8,828 nucleotides of DNA from Deltaproteobacteria bacterium (GTDB lineage: Bacteria; Myxococcota; B64-G9): positions 1 through 8,828 of the forward strand of contig JAUVAM010000103.1 in assembly GCA_030591745.1 (NCBI GenBank), read 5' to 3'. A model generated the notes under the pieces. That model did no database searches. It saw nothing but the letters and a program-made list of their open reading frames with translations, and was not told the DNA's origin. Made by a program: the position numbers and the translations under genes. This document shows, in pieces, positions 1-6,111 of this stretch. The stretch's first letter is position 1; every line of letters starts with the position of its first letter.

Positions 1-1572
1 GCGGCGAGGCCTCTGCCCGATCCTTTCTCAAAATCCGCCTCCCTGGATGCATTGTTCGACGGCGAAGACGATGATGACGAAGACGACGATGTACAGACCG
101 TGGTCTTTGACCCCCGAGAAAACGATGCACTGGAGGCTATCAGAGCGGGTGCTTCGGCACCGCCCCCCTTGCCAGAGGCATTGGCCAAGCCCCCCTCCGG
201 TCCCAAGCGCATCAAAGTGGGCTCAGGCCCCAACCGAGCCCAGGTGGGCTCAGGCCCCAACCGGGTCAAGGTGGGCTCAGGCCCCAACCGGGTCAAGGTG
301 GGCTCGGGGCCCCGTCCGGGTGGAGCACCGAAACCAAAGAGGGTCTCCGTCAAGGTTCGCGCCAAAGCCGTCGGCATCTTCGACGAGAACGAACCCGCCA
401 CGTCGGTGACGGACATATCCACGATGGACACCCCCCCGCCTGGGCTGCAGCAAAGCCCACGGATGGCCCCTCGGGATATTCCGCTCGACTTCCCCTCCAA
501 CGAAAACACGGCCACCGACGAAGGTAGCTCCGAAGTGGGAGGCAAACCGCGCTCCAAGCTGAACATGGTCATCGCGGTCCTTTCACTGCTTGCGGCCATC
601 ATCTTCGGACTGGCCGTCTTCGCCTATCTGCAGAAACAGGGCATTCTGGGCGGTGGGTCAACCATCTCCATTCAGGTCAATCCCGCCGACGCCCAAGTTT
701 TTCTGGATGGTCGAATGGTGGGCAACTTCAGTCCCAGCGTGGTTCAGGATGTGACCCAGGGAACCCATAGCCTTGAGGCCAAACGGCCTAACTTCATCGA
801 CCACAAAGAGCAAATCGAAGTTCGCGCGGATGAGCAGCAGACTTTCGATATCGCCATGAAGTTCGTCCCCGCCACCTTAGAGCTTATCTACGAGCCCGCG
901 GATGCCGTCGTGGAGATGGACGGCGCGACCATCGGCAAACAAAGCCCAATCAAAAAAGCGGACATGGTCAGCGGCGTGGAACATGCGTTTGTCATCAAGC
1001 GAGAAGGCTACAAGCCCAAGTCATTCGATCTCCAGCTGACGGCCAATGAAACGCGAGAGGAAAACATCAAGCTGGTTGAAATACTCTTCGGCCTCAAGGT
1101 GGAATCCAATCCGCCGGGTGCCGAGATTTTCCTGGACGGCCAACGGCAACAAGGAAAAACCCCGCAGGAGATCAAAGGGCTCAAGGCCTGGAAGATTTAC
1201 AAGCTTGAGATCAAACGCCGTGACCAGGAATGGAGCAGCACAATCCGTTACGACGGGCAGAAGATCAAAAAAGTAACAGCCCGCCTGAACAAAGCAGCGA
1301 TAAGCGACGACTCTCCTCCACGCAAAAAAAAGCCTCGGAAGCGACGCCGCCGTAAGTCAAAGCCTGTGGGCAAGGGAATGCTCAAGCTCAACTCCAAACC
1401 ATGGGGTCAGGTGTCGATCGACGGCAAAGACATCGGCCGGCCCACGCCACTCATCAACTATGAATTACCAGCCGGTAGGCACAAGATCACCATCCGCTTC
1501 CAGGACGGCTCATCCAAGGACACCACGGTAAACATCAAGGCAGGAAAAACCACCAAGGCCATCGTTCGTTAG
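1..1572 (+). CDS. PEGA-repeat membrane protein, C-terminal part (probable Ser/Thr kinase tail), 5' partial
   Basis: The frame is open from base 1, so the gene begins upstream; 523 residues are visible. Counting codons from base 1, the order is: an acidic run (E22-D30), a tandem 9-residue Gly/Pro/Arg repeat (64-108), a disordered Pro/Asp-rich stretch, one transmembrane segment (about 187-212), then PEGA-like repeats at about 221-289, 290-361 and 363-430. A very basic linker (439-455) follows, and then a last PEGA-like repeat (459-523) with 'KPWGQVSIDG...GRPTPL...LPAGRHKI'. Known: a final 'PW..V.(I/V)DG...G.TPL...PGRH' repeat after a single membrane helix is common at the C-terminus of deltaproteobacterial Ser/Thr kinases. 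Inferred: an upstream cytoplasmic kinase domain, with the PEGA repeats outside the inner membrane. No kinase motif is visible, so it could be a non-kinase PEGA protein. The TTG at 52 is an internal codon, not a convincing start. The stop lies 5 bp from the convergent gene's stop. Confidence 0.85.
   Translation, partial: AARPLPDPFSKSASLDALFDGEDDDDEDDDVQTVVFDPRENDALEAIRAGASAPPPLPEALAKPPSGPKRIKVGSGPNRAQVGSGPNRVKVGSGPNRVKVGSGPRPGGAPKPKRVSVKVRAKAVGIFDENEPATSVTDISTMDTPPPGLQQSPRMAPRDIPLDFPSNENTATDEGSSEVGGKPRSKLNMVIAVLSLLAAIIFGLAVFAYLQKQGILGGGSTISIQVNPADAQVFLDGRMVGNFSPSVVQDVTQGTHSLEAKRPNFIDHKEQIEVRADEQQTFDIAMKFVPATLELIYEPADAVVEMDGATIGKQSPIKKADMVSGVEHAFVIKREGYKPKSFDLQLTANETREENIKLVEILFGLKVESNPPGAEIFLDGQRQQGKTPQEIKGLKAWKIYKLEIKRRDQEWSSTIRYDGQKIKKVTARLNKAAISDDSPPRKKKPRKRRRRKSKPVGKGMLKLNSKPWGQVSIDGKDIGRPTPLINYELPAGRHKITIRFQDGSSKDTTVNIKAGKTTKAIVR
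190..324 (+). repeat. 27-bp tandem repeat encoding VGSGPNRVK, about 5 units
   Basis: Five in-frame 27-base units start at 190, 217, 244, 271 and 298. The units at 244-270 and 271-297 are identical. The unit at 217 differs from them at three bases, and the outer units (PPSGPKRIK, VGSGPRPGG) are degenerate. The array lies in the linker between the acidic run and the membrane segment of the PEGA/kinase-like protein. It adds positive charge and flexibility, and its length could vary by slippage or recombination. Confidence 0.9.
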
Positions 1573-1577
1573 CCGAT

Positions 1578-2846
1578 TCACCAATCTTCAGTTCCATCGT
1601 GATCGTCTAAGGGATCGCCGCTTTCGTTCTCTCGACTTTTGATTCGATCTTCCCGAGCGGCCTCGTCGTTGCGGTGCTTCTTGGCTGCGGCGCTATCATC
1701 TTTGAACCAATCTTCGGTGCCCGAACGACCTGCCAAAGGATCGCCTTCTTCTCGATAGCGCCTAAGCGCCTCCAGGCCCTTGCGCATGAAGGCCACCCCA
1801 AAACGACGGATGTCTTCTTCCTCGCCATAACCGGAAGCCTCCATTTCGAGCTCATCTTCGTAGACCACGCGAGCCCGACTGTACTCAAACAAATAGAGTC
1901 GAAGCACCAAAGACGCGCCATCGTGGGCCAGCTGGCCAAAAACCGTCCAATCCATTCCCACAGCCTGGCCCAAGCGAAGCACTTCTCCGCGCAAGTCATC
2001 ATCTGATACTGCCTGCGCAGCTCGTTCCGCAATCACTATAAAACCACTGCCCGCCTGACCCGAAATCAACTTGATATCCAAAGGCAAAAGATTGCCTGCC
2101 TCAACGGTGATGACCTGACCCCAGTTCTGATACCCGGGCAACTTGGTCACCAAGAAGTGCCGCCCCGCCGGAATGCCGTCCATGCTTTCCGGCGTAACAC
2201 CCACGAGTTTACCATTCCGGTAGAGATTGGCCCCCAGCGGGGTGGTCTTGATGGAAACACTGCCCAAGGGCATGGAAGCCAGTCCCGCCCGGACCTTACG
2301 GAAGGCATCAAGCACGAAATCCTCATACTTGGTCTTGGGCAATCGAGTATGGGAATCAAGCAAGAGTACGTCCGTGAATGCCTTGCTGGCTTCTTTCATA
2401 TTGCCTTGCATGGCGTGGCCAACACCGACAAGCAAAATGCTCTCGATGTATCGCGCCAATGGATCCAAATAACCGCCCATCTTCTCGAAAGCTTGGCGAG
2501 CCTTTTTTGCGTGAGCGATGACCGTGGCGTATTCCATCTCACGCATGGCTGCCTTGGCCGCTTTCAATTCGACCTTGGCCTTTTTGAGATTCTCCTTGGT
2601 CTTAGCCGGCGCTGCCGCTTTCAAGCGATCGGCCAAATCCAAAACCTGGATCCTTGGCACCTGAAGCATGACCTTGCGGACCATTTGGGTCATCTCGCCG
2701 GCCTTGTGCTGCAGATCGTCGGACATGCCCGTCACGAACACCTGGCAACGATTGATTTGCTTCTTCTTCGCAGCCATGACGGGAGAAGACAAAAAGGCAC
2801 ACAGGGCCAAGGCCAAGAAAACACGAGGGGTCAGTGAGCTCAACAT
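1578..2846 (-). CDS. Secreted PEGA-domain protein A, with repeated C-terminal GTEDW motif
   Basis: 422 aa. Residues 1-26 form a signal peptide (hydrophobic core FLALALCAFL, then VMA-A), so the protein is exported. Residues 30-75 have an alternating strand/helix pattern. Residues 80-190 are helical and Lys/Ala-rich, TPR-like. Residues 196-262 are a PEGA domain (TTPLGANLYRNG, GVTP, GYQNWGQ). Residues 268-365 form an alpha/beta region with 'VFGQLAHDGASLVLRLYLF', reminiscent of TolB-N/CsgG-like folds (inference). The tail is charged and carries GDPL-x4-GTEDW twice (368-380, 410-422), the second copy ending the protein. It has no C-terminal membrane helix, unlike its two upstream paralogues. The ATG at 2846 has a GGAGGG Shine-Dalgarno 5 bases ahead. 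It lies 52 bp after protein B's gene, probably the last gene of a B/C operon. Function unknown. Confidence 0.88.
   Translation of the reverse strand: MLSSLTPRVFLALALCAFLSSPVMAAKKKQINRCQVFVTGMSDDLQHKAGEMTQMVRKVMLQVPRIQVLDLADRLKAAAPAKTKENLKKAKVELKAAKAAMREMEYATVIAHAKKARQAFEKMGGYLDPLARYIESILLVGVGHAMQGNMKEASKAFTDVLLLDSHTRLPKTKYEDFVLDAFRKVRAGLASMPLGSVSIKTTPLGANLYRNGKLVGVTPESMDGIPAGRHFLVTKLPGYQNWGQVITVEAGNLLPLDIKLISGQAGSGFIVIAERAAQAVSDDDLRGEVLRLGQAVGMDWTVFGQLAHDGASLVLRLYLFEYSRARVVYEDELEMEASGYGEEEDIRRFGVAFMRKGLEALRRYREEGDPLAGRSGTEDWFKDDSAAAKKHRNDEAAREDRIKSRENESGDPLDDHDGTEDW
1581..1745 (-). repeat. In-frame direct repeat of about 39 bp encoding GDPL-x4-GTEDW
   Basis: Two similar segments, 1581-1619 and 1707-1745, are offset by exactly 126 bases (42 codons) at the 3' end of the PEGA protein A gene. 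Both begin with CCAATCTTC and end with GGATCGCC on the + strand. They encode GDPLAGRSGTEDW and GDPLDDHDGTEDW. The middle positions have diverged while the outer codons are kept, which fits a duplicated short peptide motif. Confidence 0.8.
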
Positions 2847-2851
2847 GGGAA

Positions 2852-2857
2852 CCCTCC
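2852..2857 (-). promoter_or_regulatory. Shine-Dalgarno site for PEGA protein A
   Basis: On the - strand this reads GGAGGG, separated by 5 bases from the ATG at 2846. It fixes the start of protein A so that the signal peptide is at the N-terminus. Confidence 0.75.
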
Positions 2858-2898
2858 AGCTAGGATGCGATATGGCACTGATCTTTTAGACAGCAGGT

Positions 2899-4296
2899 TC
2901 AAAAAGAAAATTCTATGGCACCCCGCTGTGGCTGCAAGAAATACCAAGTCAGCACACCCGCGGTAGTAGCGACCGCCACACCTCCGCCCACGATGGCCCA
3001 TACCCACCACTTCTCATACCACTGGGGTCCTGCGGGAGAAAAGGGAACACAAACACCTTCCTCGGAGCAGACCTCACCTTGGGCACAATCCGAATTGGAG
3101 TTGCAGCTGGTCCTGACGATGACGTCCTTGGGCTTTTTGTCGCCTCCGGGCCCGACCAGGCCGCCGACTGGAGGCATTTTCACCTTGCGATACAATGAAG
3201 ACACAAAGGCATCGGCCCGACCCAGAAAGTTGGAACTGGTGATGTCGAAATTGGCCGTGCGGTAGGCGATCTTCGCCCTGGGGCTGAGCCCGACAAGCAC
3301 TGCCTTGACGCTGATTTGATTCTTGCGCTGGGTAACCTTGAGTACGACCAGCCGGTTGGCACCGGCCCATTCGCCCAATTTAACCAGAGGGAAGGCAGGC
3401 GGGTCAGCTTCCAGGTCATCCAAAACTTTTTTGATGCGTTCCTTCTGACCACCCAGCCCGGAAGCAGGCTTCAAGGTGGCCTCGACCAACTCCTCGTGGG
3501 TGGCGAAAAAGCTGACAATCTGGCCCCAATTTTGGTAACCGTCACGCTCAATGCGCATGAAGTGAGAGCCCTCAACCACCCGAGTCAGCTTGATTGGCGT
3601 TACGCCCTTGAACACGCCATTGAGATAAACCTCTGCCGCTGGCGGAGTGGAACGCACCATGACTGTGCTGTCGGGCGAGGACGCCACCCGCTCTTTGACC
3701 CGATTGAAAACTTCGATCATGGAGGGGGGAAAAGTTTTGGTATCCAAGCTCTTGCGCTTGTCGAACAAGGCCACTTGGAGAAAAGAATGTGAACCCAAGT
3801 CGTCGTCACCGGACAGAATATACGCCGCCCCCATGAACAAAAGGGCATCCACATATTGACCACCATCGCCCAGACGCCCAACCGCCTTCTTGTATAAATC
3901 GACGGCTTTCTGCAGTTTCTCCACCGCCACGTCCAACTCCAGGTTGTCGTATTCATCCCGGCCGGACACCATCTCGCTGTTTGCCTGCTCGATAAACCGC
4001 AGACGCTCGTCCGCGTCATCGGAGAAAAGCATTCCCCGAATGCCCAACACCTCGAACTTCTCATCTCGCGCGAAGTTCTCCCGAGCCACGTGGTTAAAAA
4101 GAGCCGCGGCCTTCTCGGAGAATTGATCCGTCGGCAAGGCGAAGCCTGCGAGTTTCAGTTTGGCCGGTGGCGCGTCTTTGGCCGCTGCACGGGATACCAA
4201 ACTCTCGCCAGCCAACCAACTTGGACCAGAAACCCACACGCTCAACGCGATAAGCACTGCGAACAGCATGGTCAAATTGTGTCTTTGCAAGGACAT
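2899..4296 (-). CDS. Secreted PEGA-domain protein B, with Cys-rich module and C-terminal membrane anchor
   Basis: 465 aa from the ATG at 4296; the frame is open to a TTG at 4329, but only the ATG has a nearby AGGTGA site. Residues 1-40 hold a signal sequence (MLFAVLIALSVWVSG). Residues 45-100 are alpha/beta, 105-205 helical/TPR-like with 'YDNLE' and 'FPPSM', and 211-277 a PEGA domain (STPPAAEVYLNG, GVTP, GYQNWGQ). Residues 285-375 form a second alpha/beta region. Residues 398-416 hold a Cys module, C-x5-C-x5-C-x5-C, with the 'SDC..GEVC...GVC' look of small disulphide modules seen in deltaproteobacterial surface proteins. Residues 430-453 are a membrane helix led by 'WYEKWWVW', and the protein ends in IEFSF. 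It is paralogous to its two neighbours, 59 bp after protein C's stop, likely in the same operon. Envelope location is well supported; function is unknown. Confidence 0.88.
   Translation of the reverse strand: MSLQRHNLTMLFAVLIALSVWVSGPSWLAGESLVSRAAAKDAPPAKLKLAGFALPTDQFSEKAAALFNHVARENFARDEKFEVLGIRGMLFSDDADERLRFIEQANSEMVSGRDEYDNLELDVAVEKLQKAVDLYKKAVGRLGDGGQYVDALLFMGAAYILSGDDDLGSHSFLQVALFDKRKSLDTKTFPPSMIEVFNRVKERVASSPDSTVMVRSTPPAAEVYLNGVFKGVTPIKLTRVVEGSHFMRIERDGYQNWGQIVSFFATHEELVEATLKPASGLGGQKERIKKVLDDLEADPPAFPLVKLGEWAGANRLVVLKVTQRKNQISVKAVLVGLSPRAKIAYRTANFDITSSNFLGRADAFVSSLYRKVKMPPVGGLVGPGGDKKPKDVIVRTSCNSNSDCAQGEVCSEEGVCVPFSPAGPQWYEKWWVWAIVGGGVAVATTAGVLTWYFLQPQRGAIEFSF
3049..3105 (-). other. Regular four-cysteine module within PEGA protein B
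   Basis: These bases encode four cysteines, each separated by exactly five residues (C398, C404, C410, C416), with acidic and polar residues between. They lie just outside the C-terminal membrane segment. Because the protein has a signal peptide, two disulphide bonds are likely (inference). Neither paralogue has this module, so it looks like an insertion or a late acquisition. Confidence 0.75.
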
Positions 4297-4300
4297 CCTC

Positions 4301-4306
4301 TCACCT
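4301..4306 (-). promoter_or_regulatory. Shine-Dalgarno-like AGGTGA for PEGA protein B
   Basis: On the - strand, AGGTGA followed by GAGG directly precedes the ATG at 4296. It supports this ATG over the TTG eleven codons upstream, which would add an Arg-rich extension ahead of the signal sequence. Confidence 0.55.
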
Positions 4307-4355
4307 TTCGCTCGTCGTCTAACTCTCAACTCACTCTATTTCATCGCCCCCAGCA

Positions 4356-5666
4356 TTAAAATTCCAGAAGAATCTGACTGCCGGGCTGCGACTCTTCTGA
4401 AAACATCACACCCAGAGTCACACCCGTGGCCACGGCAGCCACACCCGCAGCGATTGCCGTCCAGAACCACCAGCGCTTTACCAGAGGAGTAGCATCCTCT
4501 GGGTCGTGAAAATCATCACTGCGCAGATCGACGTGCGTCGCAGTTTTCATCGCCATCAAATTCGGTTGGGATTGTAACACATCATCCCGCCCCGTAAGCA
4601 TGTAGGTCACCACGACGTGCACGGCCTTGGCGAAGGCAGCGCCCTCCCCCGGCAACAAGCCATCGTAAATCCGTTGCGGCTTGCCGGAAGGCAGATCGAA
4701 AAGGCCCAGACGCAAACCCAGAACCCCGTCTCCTTGGCTCAGGCGACCCACCAAAATCCGATTGAGACCCGCACCGGTAGCGATGCTCACCAATTCAGCA
4801 GGCAAAGCCTGATCCTCATCCAACTCTTCGGCTGCTTTGGCCACCGCCGACAGGAGTCGTCGGCCATCAGGCGCGACCTCCAGCCTGCAATTCAGCGAAT
4901 TATCCAGCCCCGTACGCAAGGTCACCACCTTGGCCCAGGGAGCGTAGCCGGCCTTGCGCAATCCCACCAGATGCCGCCCCAGAGGCAGCCCGTCCACATC
5001 GCAAGGCGTCACGCCCCGAAAGATCCCACCCACATAAACACGGGCGTGCTCCGGACTGGAGACAACGGACAAAATGGCGGTGGCGTCACTGACCAAGTCC
5101 CGACGCGCCGCGTCAAACATGGACACCATACCCGGCGGAAAAACACGCTTGTTCAGTTGGGCTTCCGGATCAACCACCAATACACGACGAAAACCCTCTT
5201 GTCCTCCAACCAGATCCCCATTGAGGATACGAGAGGCAGCCAAGTAGATCAGCGCCTTCCTGTAGTATTTGGGCTGGCGTGCCAGAACCAAGGGTGCCTT
5301 TTCAAAATCGGCCACGGCTTGACCGAGGCTCTCTAAGGCCTTGTCTGGCTCCAGATTGTCGTATGCCTCCTCGCCCTCTTTTACGGCAATAAGAGCCTGG
5401 GCAAAATGCCGTTCCTGCTCCGGATCCTCTGACACCATGGTCAAGGCATCTGAAGCCAGGACCTCGCCTTGCTCCTGAGATTTCCACCGAACGGCAGCCA
5501 AATGCTCGAAATACGCAGCAGGCCTGAGACTGAAACCATCCGCCCCATGGACCACCACAGCCACCCGCGCCTCCACGTCAGCTGCCAAAACCAATAAAAG
5601 GAGTGCAGCCGAAACACGGGTCAAGGCAGAAGCCGAGCAAATTGTCTGCGAGAATCGATTGTGCAT
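4356..5666 (-). CDS. Secreted PEGA-domain protein C, with C-terminal membrane anchor
   Basis: 436 aa from the ATG at 5666. Residues 1-33 form a signal peptide (SAALLLLVLAADVEA, cleavage likely after VEA). A strand 'RVAVVV' starts the mature protein. Residues 85-190 are helical/TPR-like, with 'YDNLE' and 'FPPGM' shared with protein B. Residues 196-263 are a PEGA domain (SSPEHARVYVGG, GVTP, GYAPWAK). Residues 270-355 are alpha/beta, with 'ILVGRLSQGDGVLGLRLGLFD'. Residues 399-421 are a membrane helix starting 'RWWFWTAIAAG', and the protein ends ILLEF. It is the first gene of the three-gene array. The start is uncertain: no good Shine-Dalgarno precedes the ATG, and the frame stays open to a TTG at 5714. 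Upstream, TTGACT (5704-5699) pairs only with a poor -10, so I assign no promoter. Function unknown. Confidence 0.85.
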   Translation of the reverse strand: MHNRFSQTICSASALTRVSAALLLLVLAADVEARVAVVVHGADGFSLRPAAYFEHLAAVRWKSQEQGEVLASDALTMVSEDPEQERHFAQALIAVKEGEEAYDNLEPDKALESLGQAVADFEKAPLVLARQPKYYRKALIYLAASRILNGDLVGGQEGFRRVLVVDPEAQLNKRVFPPGMVSMFDAARRDLVSDATAILSVVSSPEHARVYVGGIFRGVTPCDVDGLPLGRHLVGLRKAGYAPWAKVVTLRTGLDNSLNCRLEVAPDGRRLLSAVAKAAEELDEDQALPAELVSIATGAGLNRILVGRLSQGDGVLGLRLGLFDLPSGKPQRIYDGLLPGEGAAFAKAVHVVVTYMLTGRDDVLQSQPNLMAMKTATHVDLRSDDFHDPEDATPLVKRWWFWTAIAAGVAAVATGVTLGVMFSEESQPGSQILLEF

Positions 5667-5732
5667 ACATCGCCGATCTTTGGCCAGAAAACACCCAAAG
5701 TCAAGAACATCCAACGATTGGGCTTGATGACG

Positions 5733-5761
5733 TTGACGCCTTGGCCAAGCGACCGTACAAT
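5733..5761 (+). promoter_or_regulatory. Sigma-70-type promoter for the BRCT gene
   Basis: TTGACG (5733-5738) and TACAAT (5756-5761) are separated by 17 bases, each one mismatch from consensus. Transcription would begin near 5768, giving a leader of about 25 bases with GGAGG at 5783-5787. The -10 hexamer overlaps an upstream in-frame ATG at 5760, which therefore cannot be the translated start from this promoter. Confidence 0.7.
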
Positions 5762-5782
5762 GAGTGAATCAGCAGCCAATGT

Positions 5783-5787
5783 GGAGG
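5783..5787 (+). promoter_or_regulatory. Shine-Dalgarno site deciding the BRCT gene start
   Basis: GGAGG sits 5 bases before the ATG at 5793. Together with the promoter position it favours 5793 over the ATG at 5760. Confidence 0.75.
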
Positions 5788-5792
5788 ACGAC

Positions 5793-6110
5793 ATGATCAT
5801 TCCCAAGGGCACTTCATTCGTTTTTGTGGGCAAACTCTCATCGATGACCCGAGATCAAGCCCGCATCATGGTGGAATCAAAGGGCGGTATCTGCCCCTCC
5901 GCCCTGGCACCGGAATTGGACTATCTGGTGGTGGGCAATGAGAACTCCCCGCTCTACGGCGGAGAAAAAAAGCCAAAACAAATCAAAGCCGAAGCGATGA
6001 TCGATGCGGGTGCTCCCCTGGCCATCATCGATGAAAACGAATTCCTTGGCCTGCTGGGCGAAGCAACGCCCGCGGAACTCGAGGCCATCGCGGAATCCGA
6101 GATCAGCTGA
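5793..6110 (+). CDS. Stand-alone BRCT-domain protein
   Basis: 105 aa from the ATG at 5793. Nearly all of it is one BRCT domain of the type found in NAD-dependent DNA ligase and replication factor C. The first strand is 'TSFVFVGKLSSMTRDQA' (about 7-23), followed by the paired glycines 'ESKGG', then 'LDYLVVGNENSPLYGG', a Lys-rich helix 'EKKPKQIKAEAM', and the last strand 'LAIIDENEFLGLL' (to about 89). The domain binds DNA ends or phosphorylated partners in known families; no catalytic domain is attached here. The ATG at 5760 would add 11 residues, but it lies in the promoter -10 hexamer. The gene is divergent from the PEGA array and its stop overlaps the hydrolase stop. The partner or pathway cannot be told from the context; a DNA-repair or replication role is inferred from the family. 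Confidence 0.85.
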   Translation: MIIPKGTSFVFVGKLSSMTRDQARIMVESKGGICPSALAPELDYLVVGNENSPLYGGEKKPKQIKAEAMIDAGAPLAIIDENEFLGLLGEATPAELEAIAESEIS

Positions 6111-6111
6111 T
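6102..6111. other. 10-bp palindrome carrying both convergent stop codons
   Basis: ATCAGCTGAT is its own reverse complement. It supplies TGA (6108-6110) to the BRCT gene and TGA (6105-6103) to the hydrolase gene, so the coding regions overlap by 8 bases. With no loop it is not a convincing intrinsic terminator. Confidence 0.9.

Noticed and set aside
47..409. Overlapping frame with a WAQAPTGSR-like repeat
   Set aside because: The repeat is only the 27-bp tandem array read in another frame; the main frame has the domains.
1324..1331. Run of eight A bases as a phase-variable or programmed-frameshift site
   Set aside because: It simply encodes Lys codons in the basic linker, and the frame continues into a normal PEGA repeat. 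No downstream alternative product or stimulatory structure is visible.
2157..2837. Open frame on the + strand opposite PEGA protein A
   Set aside because: Antisense shadow of a well-supported gene, with no recognisable domain or Shine-Dalgarno.
2847..2898. Separate promoter for PEGA protein A in the 52-bp gap
   Set aside because: TTGAAC-like bases exist, but no -10 hexamer lies at a suitable distance; operon read-through is simpler.
4617..5336. Long open frame on the + strand (about 239 codons) opposite PEGA protein C
   Set aside because: It lies wholly antisense to a gene with a signal peptide, PEGA domain and membrane anchor. Its translation is Gln/His/Arg-rich with no domain pattern.
5676..5704. 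Promoter for PEGA protein C (TTGACT-N17-AAAGAT, - strand)
   Set aside because: The -10 matches only three of six positions, too weak to report as a feature.
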